Source: Tragulus kanchil (lineage: Eukaryota > Chordata > Mammalia > Artiodactyla > Tragulidae). Taken from it: a stretch of DNA of 64,000 nucleotides. This document shows, in pieces, positions 39,901 to 51,900 of this stretch. The notes beneath the pieces were generated by a model that saw only the letters and a program-made list of their open reading frames with translations, did no database searches and was not told the DNA's origin. A program made the translations under genes and the position numbers. The stretch is taken from positions 198,748,400 through 198,812,399 of the forward strand of contig JAIOJX010000026.1 of NCBI GenBank assembly GCA_022376925.1, read 5' to 3'. Numbering within the stretch: the stretch's first letter is position 1; each line of letters starts with the position of its first letter.

Positions 39901-42900
39901 CTCCAGAGTCCACGCTTCTGTCATCTGATAATTATACCATCTGAGGGTCAAACTTTTCCCACACAGATTTATCCGGGTCATGCTGTGTGGCAGAACATAT
40001 GCTAGGCCTTAGGGTCCATCAGCCAGTAAAAACTGATCTATCAGGCACACAGTAGGTGTGCAATAAATATGTGACGAATAGATAAACGGTTCACCCACAA
40101 AGTTCCAGATACCAAGAACGTAATAATAAATACTTGTGGAATCCGTGAATTCTGATTTCCTTAATGAAAATGTAATGAAATGTATTTAGGAAACTTTTAT
40201 GGAGCCTTCATGCCACACATCTATAGGCACTGGAAATACAAAAATGAGGATTCAAAGATAACTAAATGCCTTCTCTGAAATGATTTTAGAGAGCATATTC
40301 TGTTTTCTGTTTATTGTTTCTGCAGAACCAAAGCTTAAGGGAAAATAACTTCATAGAGCTTCTCTATGTAAAGGCTTTCTACCAAGATTCATTAAGTACA
40401 GTTATAGTATATTCTGGATATTTGTGGAATGATTTAAATGCAGTCCTGCTTTAGAACAGCAACAAAAAGAGTCGGTGGATGGACTGAGCTTGGTGGTGGT
40501 CTGTAATGCTCTGTGAAGTTCCAAGGCTGGTGTAAACGCTACTTTTCTTCTGTTCCCCTCCCCCAGGGAAAGTCGGACCACCTAAACTGGCTGTCAGAAG
40601 GAAGGAAAACCAAATCACTGTTGATATATTTCACCCCTTATTTACCGTAAATGGAGAAGAGACAGAAGCTATGTATGATTATGAAAGTGCTTGTGATACC
40701 TTCGGATACAGAGTGTTTGTGAACGTGAATAGAAGTGAGGTATGTGTTTCTCTTTCATCTTTTTCAAAATGGGTATTTTTCTTTTGCTGACATAAGTTGT
40801 TTTTATAAGTGGGTGTAATGAAAGCAGAATGTTTATGAATATTCAGTCAGGACTCGTGGCTCTTCAGTTTTAGTTAGAAAAAAAGAAATATGTTGAAGGG
40901 AATCAGGACTGGAGTCCATCTTTAACACTGGCCACATGAATGTACTTGAAGTGTTCTCTTTGCCTCTTTTAACAGTGTGGTTCTAATCTAGGCTGTTAAC
41001 CTGTGTATTTCCATTTCTCCACTGGTAGGATGAGGAGGATTTTAATCCTTTTTTCCTCATTGGTAGTGATGTAGAGTAATGCGAAGCTCTGATTGGAATC
41101 ACTGTTTTTGAAAGAAGCAGCCAGCAGTACTCCTGTGGGACATGAGTATACTCTGGCCGTGATATGACCACAATGCACTGACTAGAACTTTCCTGTTCCA
41201 TCCATTCTTCACAGCACTGCCATTCCTTTACTGAACAGTATTTGTGAAGCATATGCCTGGTGTGTTTTAGGCACTAGGAGTAGCTGTGAGCAGCACAGGT
41301 AAAGCTCCAGTGAGAAGTATTGAGGAGAGGAGCAGAGCGTGGAGCAGCGTTGAGCTGTGGGGTGGGGCAGTAGTGATTTCCAGCAGGGTGGCCAGGCCTC
41401 ACCGGGACGTGTTAGTGGATCCAGGGCCACGGGAGGCTAGGAGGTGAGCTCCGTGGACGTCTGCAGAGCCTGGAAGAGGCACCCAGCCGCACGAAAAGAG
41501 CAGCAGGGCTGAGCCAAGTGCAGGGGTATGTGAGGTCGAGGTTCCCGGTGGGCCACTTCTCTTAAGGCGCTGGGGGGATCTGACTCTTCACTCTCATTGA
41601 GACGTTGTGCCTTTGGGAAGATGTTAGCAGAAGAATGGCATCTGACTTGGGTTGTGTAACATCACTTTGGTTGCTGGCTGAGTCATCTTTGTGAAGTTCG
41701 AATCTGCGTATTATTTCAGTGCTTAAAACACTTTAACAAGGCCCCATCAAGTACAAAATAATATCTAAATTGTTGTCCGTGGCACGGCTGTTTGGCCTTT
41801 TACATTCTTTCCAGCTGCCTGTCCCCAGCACCTGCCAGCTTCATTTTCATTTGTCTTGGTGAATTGCTTGCTTCCTGTTCTTAGTTTCCTGCAGGTACCT
41901 GACTCCGTCACAGACTGTCCTTCTCCACTTTGTCTGCTTCAGAGTTCTCCTCCTTCTTCAGTACTCAGCTGGCGAATCATCTCTCCTTGAAAGTCTTTTC
42001 TGACTCCCTGGACTGTTTGCTCTTTGTCAGCCTGATTATTCCTAGTTCCATCGAATGGGCCTCCTTGTTACTCACTCTCTTGCATCTCTTTCTTGTCTCT
42101 CTTCCACACACCATCAGTCTCTCTTCCACACACTATCATAAGCTATTGCAGGTCCGGCACCCCTGCCCTGCTTAGTGACCATGGGCCCTGGCACAGTGAT
42201 CCTGGCAGTGGCTTGTTTGAGTGAATGACTCCCAGAGGTTGCTTCAGTCCCTTCTGTGTATCACTGACAAGAGCTGCTCCATCCTTTGCATAATGCCTGG
42301 GTTATTCTTCCTACGAGATGCTCGTCTCTCTCACCAGCTAAGTTTCAGGCACTAGAGGAATAGGACGAATCAACATTTGTTGGTTTAACAACTAACAGTG
42401 AATATTCCTGCTCCTTTGAGTTTTTGAATTCATAATCTCTATTTTAATTTTGAAATTTATAACCTATATAAAGAACATTTTAATGGTAGATAGCATCATG
42501 CTATGTCAAAGTAACAAACTAACTTACTGTTTGAATAGCAACACCTTTCAGGCTTGTTCAGCATTTGTCATGTGTGTGTTTTTCTTCAAATAGATAAGTA
42601 TGGTACCTTTTTTTCTTCCCGAATTAAAAGGAGCCATGCATTTTTTGTTTCGTTTTCTTCCTCTGTCCAGACCACAAATAAAATGGACATAAAGGACGAA
42701 GACTGTAACGATACTCAGTGCTTCCTAAGTATTCCTGTGTCCTCGCTGAATTCTCAGTACTGTATTTCAGCAGAAGGAGTCACAGAACGATGGCCTGTTA
42801 TAACTGAAAAGTCTGATGAACTTTGTATTACCATTTTGGATAACAACACAGAAGGTAAGTTCTTACCGTTTTTTTTCGTAAATGTAGAGTTGTTGCTTAG

Positions 42901-45900
42901 TTGCTAAGTAGTGTTCAGTTCTTTTGCGATGCCATGGACTGAAGCCCACCAGGCTCCTCTGTCCATGGGATTTCCCAGGCAAGAATACTAGAGTGAGTTG
43001 CCATTTCCCTCTCCAGGGGATCTTCCTGACTCAGGGATCAGACTCAGTCTCCTTCATCGGCTGGCAGATTCTTTACCACTGAGCCACCAAGGAGGCCCAG
43101 TATAAGGAGTGATCACTGAAATAGGATAATGTGGAAAGAGCTGATTTGCAGTTTCAGTACATCTCTGCCCTTTCAAAAAGTATCCAGTAGTTCCATTCCT
43201 CAGAAGTTTAAAATTAAGGCCGTTTTTCACGTGTTAAAAGATATAAACAACCAATTTAGAATACCGTGTGATGACCTTTGACCCAGAAAAGAAAAAATGA
43301 CCGCACAAAACTGTGTGCATAAATGTGTGCATTTCAGGATCATGCATAAGGTTGTAAGTCAGTTTGTTACTCTAATATAACAGTGTTATATATCCATTAA
43401 ATAGCCTTCATAAGAACAATAGGTTTATCAACTTGAAGCTGGAATGTGCACTGACTATAATTGTGTTGCCTGTGAATTGGATGAGCCCTGGAAATTAATA
43501 TCCAAAAATAAATAATTGATTGGTTTAAATGATAGATTATAGGTCATTTTTATAACACATTTTTAAAATAATTATATTCTTTTCTTTAAAAGGCATTCTC
43601 ATTTGGCAAGTACCTTTACAAAACTTTGGGCTTTTAAAATTTTTTAATTCTTTTTTGGCAGGGGTGGCAAGTTGGGGAGGGATAGGGGCGGACCACTTCT
43701 ATTGGTCTTTTTATTTATCTATTTTCATCCATCTTTGTTCTTTGGCCTGTGTGGGCCTCCCATCGCAGCGGCCTCTGTTGTCCCAGAGCACCAGCTCTGG
43801 GCGCATGCGCTCCAGAGCTCCAGCTCGGTAATTGGACACATGGGTCCAGCCGTATTTCAGCAGAAGGAGTCACAGAACGATGGCCTGTTATAACTGAAAA
43901 GTCTGATGAACTTTGTATTACCATTTTGGATAACAACACAGAAGGTAAGTTCTTACCGTTTTTTTTCGTAAATGTAGAGTTGTTGCTTAGTTGCTAAGTA
44001 GTGTTCAGTTCTTTTGCGATGCCATGGACTGAAGCCCACCAGGCTCCTCTGTCCATGGGATTTCCCAGGCAAGAATACTAGAGTGAGTTGCCATTTCCCT
44101 CTCCAGGGGATCTTCCTGACTCAGGGATCAGACTCAGTCTCCTTCATCGGCTGGCAGATTCTTTACCACTGAGCCACCAAGGAGGCCCAGTATAAGGAGT
44201 GATCACTGAAATAGGATAATGTGGAAAGAGCTGATTTGCAGTTTCAGTACATCTCTGCCCTTTCAAAAAGTATCCAGTAGTTCCATTCCTCAGAAGTTTA
44301 AAATTAAGGCCGTTTTTCACGTGTTAAAAGATATAAACAACCAATTTAGAATACCGTGTGATGACCTTTGACCCAGAAAAGAAAAAATGACCGCACAAAA
44401 CTGTGTGCATAAATGTGTGCATTTCAGGATCATGCATAAGGTTGTAAGTCAGTTTGTTACTCTAATATAACAGTGTTATATATCCATTAAATAGCCTTCA
44501 TAAGAACAATAGGTTTATCAACTTGAAGCTGGAATGTGCACTGACTATAATTGTGTTGCCTGTGAATTGGATGAGCCCTGGAAATTAATATCCAAAAATA
44601 AATAATTGATTGGTTTAAATGATAGATTATAGGTCATTTTTATAACACATTTTTAAAATAATTATATTCTTTTCTTTAAAAGGCATTCTCATTTGGCAAG
44701 TACCTTTACAAAACTTTGGGCTTTTTAAAATTTTTTAATTCTTTTTTGGCAGGGGTGGCAAGTTGGGGAGGGATAGGGGCGGACCACTTCTATTGGTCTT
44801 TTTATTTATCTATTTTCATCCATCTTTGTTCTTTGGCCTGTGTGGGCCTCCCATCGCAGCGGCCTCTGTTGTCCCAGAGCACCAGCTCTGGGCGCATGCG
44901 CTCCAGAGCTCCAGCTCGGTAATTGGACACATGGGTCCAGCCGCTCCACAGCACGTGGGATCTTCCCAGGCCAGGGATGGAACCGGCGCCCCTTGAACTG
45001 CAAGGTGGTGTCCTTACCCACTGGACCACCAGGGAAGCCCCTGGGCTTTTTTTGATGTTACGATATTTAAATGTTCATTACAGATAATTTTTAAAATATA
45101 AAAAGCCAGAAGGAAACAAAATCTGTAGTTCTGCCATCCAAATGAGTACTCAGTTATTCACAGTTTGGTGGGATTTTTTTCCATCCTATTCTTTTTTTGG
45201 CTTTTTATAGCCATGATCATGTTATATAACTTTGTATATGGGGCTTCCCAGATAACTCAGTGGTAAAGAATATACCTGCCATTGCAGATGATAGGGGAGG
45301 CACAGGTTTGAATCTTAAGTCAGGAAGATCCCCTGGAGTAGGAAATGGCAATTCATCCAATATTCTGGCCTGGAAAATCCTATGGACATAGGAGCTTGTG
45401 TGGGCTCCAGTCTGGGGGGTCACAGAGAGTCGAACACAACTGAGCCCACACGCGCGTGTGCACGCAGAACTTCATATACTTCTCTAAGCATAGGCTATAA
45501 GTGAATTTCCATATTATTTTGCATAATTAATAGCATTTTAGTATCCTTAGAATATTTTACTATGATGATCATATTTATTTAAATGTTCAGTTTTTTGATT
45601 AATTTGTAGATTTGTCTCTATGATAAATCATGCTTTGGTAGTTGTCTTTGGGGGGTTGTGTGAGTGTATATATATCAATATATATATGTTAGAGGTTGTT
45701 CAGGTGTTTTTAGAATATATTTCCAAGGTTTAAAATGTACAGAAAATTTTACAGTGCGAATTTCTTTTTGACAAGTAGAAATTTTGGCAGAAGAATGAGA
45801 CCAGACACCTAAAATTAATACTGAAAATTTTCAGGCCATTATATGAGGATTTCAAATAGGTGACTTTAAAATAAGGCAGTGTATTTGATACCAGTTTCTG

Positions 45901-48900
45901 TTATGCTATTTTGAATAAGAAAATGCATAAAATTTGGAAGAATGCAATACTCCAGATATATTTTTCAAAAAAGTCCTGAGTTACAAGCTGAAACGTGGCT
46001 ACATGATAGCACCTCAGTGGCTCAGTAGCAGCATTGCCTTCTTGCCTGCTCCAGTGCTTCTAAGCAGTGTGCTGGTATGGCTTATGTGGTTATTTCATCT
46101 TTTCCTCCTATAATTTTTTTTTTCGCCTTCTCTAATAGGTGTGTAGGCATTTATTTTAGTAACTTCCAGTTATTCTTTCTTTTTTGTTTTTTTGTTGGAG
46201 TATAATTACTTTACAAGGTTGTGCTCGTTTCTTCTACACAGTCTCGTGAATCAGCTACGTGTATACATATATCCCCTCCCTCTTGAGCCGCCTTTCGACC
46301 CATCCTCCATCCCACCCATCTGTGTTATCACAAAGCACCAAACTGAGCTTCCTGTGCCTTACAGCAGGTGCCCACTAGGAACCTGCTCTACACATGGTAG
46401 TGTATGTCAGTCCTAATCTTCCAGTTTGTCCCGCCCTACCCCCTCCATGTTGACATGACTGTTCTCTACGTCTGCATCTCTATTCCTGCTGTGGAAATAG
46501 GTTCATCACTTTGGCAACAAAGGTCCACATAGTCAAAGCTCTGATTCTTCCAGTAGTCATGCATGGATGTGAGAGTTGGACCATAAAGAAGGCTGAGCAC
46601 CAAAGAACTGACGCTTTCAATCTGTGGTGCTTTAGAAGACTCTGGAGAGTCTTTTGGACTGCAGGATCACACCAGTCAATCCTAAAGGAGATCAACTATG
46701 AATATTCACTGGAAGGACTGATGCTGAAACTGAAGCTTCAATACTTTGGCCACCAGATGTGAAGAGACTCATTGGAAAAGACCCTGATACTGGGGAAAAG
46801 CAGAAGGCAGAAGGAGAAAAGGGTGATAAGGTGGTTGGCTGACATCCCTGACTCAATGGACATGAGTTTGAGCAAACTCAGGGAGATAGTGGAGGACAGA
46901 GAAACCTGCTGTGCTGCAATTCATAGGGCCACAAAGAGTCAGACACGACTTAGTGACTAAACAACAGTACCATTTTTCTAGATTCCACATATATGCATTA
47001 ATGGACGATATTTTTCTTTTTCTGACTTCACTCTGTATGTGATTTAAAACACTAGAGTATGACACTCTCTAGGTCCTTCCACATCTCTACAAATGACCCA
47101 ACTTCATTCCTTATAAATTATGGCTGAGTAGTATTCCATTGTACATACTTACCATATCTTCTTTATCCATTTCTCTGTTGATGAACGTTTAGCTTGTTTC
47201 CATGGCCAGCCTGCTGTAAATAGTGCTGCAGTGAACACTGGGGTACATGTGTCCTTTTGAATTAGTTTTTCAGGGTGTATGCCCAGTAGTGCAATTCCTG
47301 GGTTGAATGGTAGTTCTATTTTTAGTTTTCTAAGGAACCTCATACTGTTCTCCACAGTAGCTGTATCAGTTTACTTCCCACCAACAGTGCAAGGTGGTTC
47401 CCTTTTCTCCACACCCTCCCCAACATTTATTGAGAGTTTTTGATGATGGCCCTTCTGGCCAGTGTGAGGTGATACCTCATTGTAGTTTTGATTTGCATTT
47501 CTCTAATAATTAGTGATGTTGAGCATCTTTTCTTGTGCCTCCTGGCCATCTATATGTCTTCTTTTAAGAAATGTTTATTTAGGTTTTCCACCCGTTTCTG
47601 TGATTGGGCTGTTTTTTTTGTTTGCCTTTTTTTTTTTTTTTTTTTTTAATATCAAGCTCCATGAGCTGTTTATGTATTTTGGAGATTAATCCTTTTCCCT
47701 TTGCTTTGCAAATATTTTGTCCCTTTCTGAGGGCTGTGGTTTTGTCTTATTTATGGTTTCCTTTGCTGTACAAAAGCTTTTATATTTCATTAGGTACCGT
47801 GTGTTTATTTTTGTTTTTATTCTCATTACTCTAGGAGATGGGTCAAAAAAGATCTTGCGGTCAGAGTTATTATTTCAAAGAAGTAATTTTGGAATAGAAA
47901 TTAAAGGTAATAAAATGCTGTGAAGGAGGGCAGGCACCACCACAGCATGTAGAGTACTGTTAATTTGAAGAGAGGACTGGAAAAAAAATAAAGATTGTGC
48001 TGTGAAAAAAAAAAAAAACGTTAGAAAAAAATATACAACCATGATTATAGATGTTCCGAAACAAGCTTTCCCTATTTCATACTATTCTTTATATCTGGTT
48101 TGTATTCAAGGGGACTTTATGCCTGTGCAGCTTGCCTCTGTGTGTGTATTTGTGTACATCTCTGTCTTTTTATAAGTTCTTTAGGTAAATAATAAAATGT
48201 AACAGGGGTTTTTTTAAATAGTTGACACTCTAGCTTTAAAGACCCAACTTCATTCCTTATAAATTATGGCTGAGTAGTATTCCATTGTACATACTTACCA
48301 TATCTTCTTTATCCATTTCTCTGTTGATGAACGTTTAGCTTGTTTCCATGGCCAGCCTGCTGTAAATAGTGCTGCAGTGAACACTGGGGTACATGTGTCC
48401 TTTTGAATTAGTTTTTCAGGGTGTATGCCCAGTAGTGCAATTCCTGGGTTGAATGGTAGTTCTATTTTTAGTTTTCTAAGGAACCTCATACTGTTCTCCA
48501 CAGTAGCTGTATCAGTTTACTTCCCACCAACAGTGCAAGGTGGTTCCCTTTTCTCCACACCCTCCCCAACATTTATTGAGAGTTTTTGATGATGGCCCTT
48601 CTGGCCAGTGTGAGGTGATACCTCATTGTAGTTTTGATTTGCATTTCTCTAATAATTAGTGATGTTGAGCATCTTTTCTTGTGCCTCCTGGCCATCTATA
48701 TGTCTTCTTTTAAGAAATGTTTATTTAGGTTTTCCACCCGTTTCTGTGATTGGGCTGTTTTTTTTGTTTGCCTTTTTTTTTTTTTTTTTTTTTAATATCA
48801 AGCTCCATGAGCTGTTTATGTATTTTGGAGATTAATCCTTTTCCCTTTGCTTTGCAAATATTTTGTCCCTTTCTGAGGGCTGTGGTTTTGTCTTATTTAT

Positions 48901-51900
48901 GGTTTCCTTTGCTGTACAAAAGCTTTTATATTTCATTAGGTACCGTGTGTTTATTTTTGTTTTTATTCTCATTACTCTAGGAGATGGGTCAAAAAAGATC
49001 TTGCGGTCAGAGTTATTATTTCAAAGAAGTAATTTTGGAATAGAAATTAAAGGTAATAAAATGCTGTGAAGGAGGGCAGGCACCACCACAGCATGTAGAG
49101 TACTGTTAATTTGAAGAGAGGACTGGAAAAAAAATAAAGATTGTGCTGTGAAAAAAAAAAAAAAACGTTAGAAAAAAATATACAACCATGATTATAGATG
49201 TTCCGAAACAAGCTTTCCCTATTTCATACTATTCTTTATATCTGGTTTGTATTCAAGGGGACTTTATGCCTGTGCAGCTTGCCTCTGTGTGTGTATTTGT
49301 GTACATCTCTGTCTTTTTATAAGTTTTTGTAATCTTTAGGTAAATAATAAAATGTAACAGTTCAGAAGAGTGGGACTAAATTGTTTTCAGAGTTATAGAC
49401 ATTGCTAGAGTTTATTTCTAAAGAGATACATTTGGAAATGTTTTCTTTTGCCTTTTCAACTGAGAAAAACACCCTGTATTGGGGGCAAAAAGGAAAAGGT
49501 GCCTGTTATGAAAGGCATTTTAGCCACACTCTACAACAGTATAGTTGCAGAAAGTTTAGAATCTCAAAGCTGGGAAGAATCATGTTAATATCTCGGACAG
49601 GTACCTAATTTTTTACTCATCTCTCCTGATTTCTGTGTCAGCGTCTCTAAAACTCTGACCGTATTAATTACCAGATGTTTAAATCCATTAAAGAAACGTA
49701 CTGAGACTTTATAATGATTTGATGCCTATAGCAGTGTTTGATTGCAGTTCTAATTTGTGATTTTTCTCCCTTTTCTTAGATCCTGTGTGGATTCCTATTG
49801 TTGCCGCCTTACTTCTCTTTCTGGTATTCATCCTGGTAGTTGTATGTTGTATCATCAAGAAGATGAATCCATTTAAGAGAGAAGGCACCAAGTTACCCAA
49901 GTCCCTGGTAATATCTGTAAATTTTTTTTTTAATTATTTACATTGGCTCTTGAACAACATGGATTTGAATTGTGGAGGTCCACTTCTGTTTTATTCAGTG
50001 AATATAGTAGAAGGGTTTTTTTTGAGATTTGTGGCAGTTTGAAAAAACTCACAAACCATATAGTCTAGAAATATTGAAAAAAATTTAAGAAAAAGGTATG
50101 TCATGAATGTATAAAATTCACATAGATATAAATATGCATGGTATATGTTAGTCAACCATTTATGTTATTGGTATGTTTTGGCCAGCAGCAAGCTATTAGT
50201 TAAGTTCTGGAGCATCAAAAGTCATATGTAGATTTTTTGACTGCAAGAGAGGCTCAGTGCGCCTAACCCTCATGGTGCTTAAGGGTCAGCTGTACACTAA
50301 ATTGTTAATTCGAACCTTTCTGATACATCTTAGAATTTTTTGAAGTCGAATGATGTTCAGCAGCATATCAGCTGTCATAAGTCATGCAGTCTTATGGCAT
50401 GTTTTTTTTATTTTTTTACTGAGCAACAGGTGCTTTTTTATGGGAGGGGCAGAGGCACAGTTAGACAAGCGCTAAGGAGCTTAAAGTCTAGTGGGGAAAA
50501 GATGATTCCTTGGTTGTCCAGTGTGATAGGTTCAAAGATTGAGGCTTATATGCTTGCCAGTGAGGACTTCATCCATCTTGTGGGGGTGGGGAGGGATTAG
50601 TCACGGCTTTTCCAGGAGCAGTGACACCTGAACAGTCTGGACGGGCAGATAGGAGTTTATCCAGGTCCTGAGGGACAGCGTACGCTAAGGCCCACTGTCC
50701 AGAAGGTGTGGCTTTCAGAAATTTGCAAATACAGAACTGCTTCATGGTGGTCGAAGTGTAGAAGGAGAGATGACTAACAGTGAGTCTAAACTAGAAGTTT
50801 GACATTTTAATGCTTAACATTTAAAAGCATTTGTGTGACGGAAACATTTAAAGGTATCAAAATAACTACTTAAACCAAATATGACAGGAATAATACCTGT
50901 GATAGGTAAAGGACGCTTTTAAATTTGTTATGGAAACAGTCTTTAAGTAGAGAGGATAAGGACTCTCAACAGTAGACAATTCACATATGAATTATTAACT
51001 ATTAATGGTTAAAGCACAAGTGAAGCTCTCAGTGTACTATTATACACCAACTCAGTTCAGTTCAGTCGCTCAGTCATGTTCGACTCTTTGTGACCCCATG
51101 GACCTCAGCACACCAGGCTTCTCTGTCCTCCACCATCTCCCAGAGTTTGCTCCAACTCATGTCCGCTAATTCAGTGATGCCATCCAACCATCTTGTCCTC
51201 TGTCATCCCCTTCTTTTGCCTTACACCCACTAGAGAAGGAAAAATAAACCTGAATAGCCATTAGTACCTTGTAATAAAAGTGGTATATGGTGGCAAAAAA
51301 GTAATTTTAGCCCTGAGGGGACGGTAAGTGTGCAGCGGGTATACAGAGTAGCAGTGTCCTAAACATGCCACACTCCTAGTAATTCCACTCTTAAGAGTTA
51401 ATCCTTAAAAAAGTAGTGTCATAAATAGAAAGATACATAACAATATTCACTTCAACATGTTCTATAAATGGTAAAAACGGAAACACGTTAACACTTAGAG
51501 AAATGATTATTTCATCATCAATATAAGATTATGGAGCCCATAATTAGAAAATTAGAATTGTAAAGACAAATGGTGAAATATTACATAAAATAATTAGCTA
51601 TACTTCCATTACGTATGTAACGTGCATGCTTGTTGAAGGTACCACACACAAAAAAGCACACCATAAAAAGCAACATATGTTGGTGAGATGGTAACTTTCT
51701 CATTACTTGGTTTTAATCTTTATGTATTTCAATTAAAAAGAAAGAAAAGGTAATTATCAGATTACCTATTCCACCATTATCCTAAATATGCCAATGAGTG
51801 GTATATTTAGTACCCATTACCCTTTTAGATCCTTTTTTTTTTTTTGAGGATAGGCACTTAAGTTTAATAATTATTTTTTAATCACTGATATTTCTCTTCC

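Larger units (their letters stand above)
42762..44941 (+). repeat. Direct duplication D18 (42762-43851 / 43852-44941), part of exon 5
   Basis: Offset 1090 bp, abutting. It starts inside exon 5 and ends inside an antisense SINE, which is truncated in copy A and complete in copy B. Confidence 0.93.
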
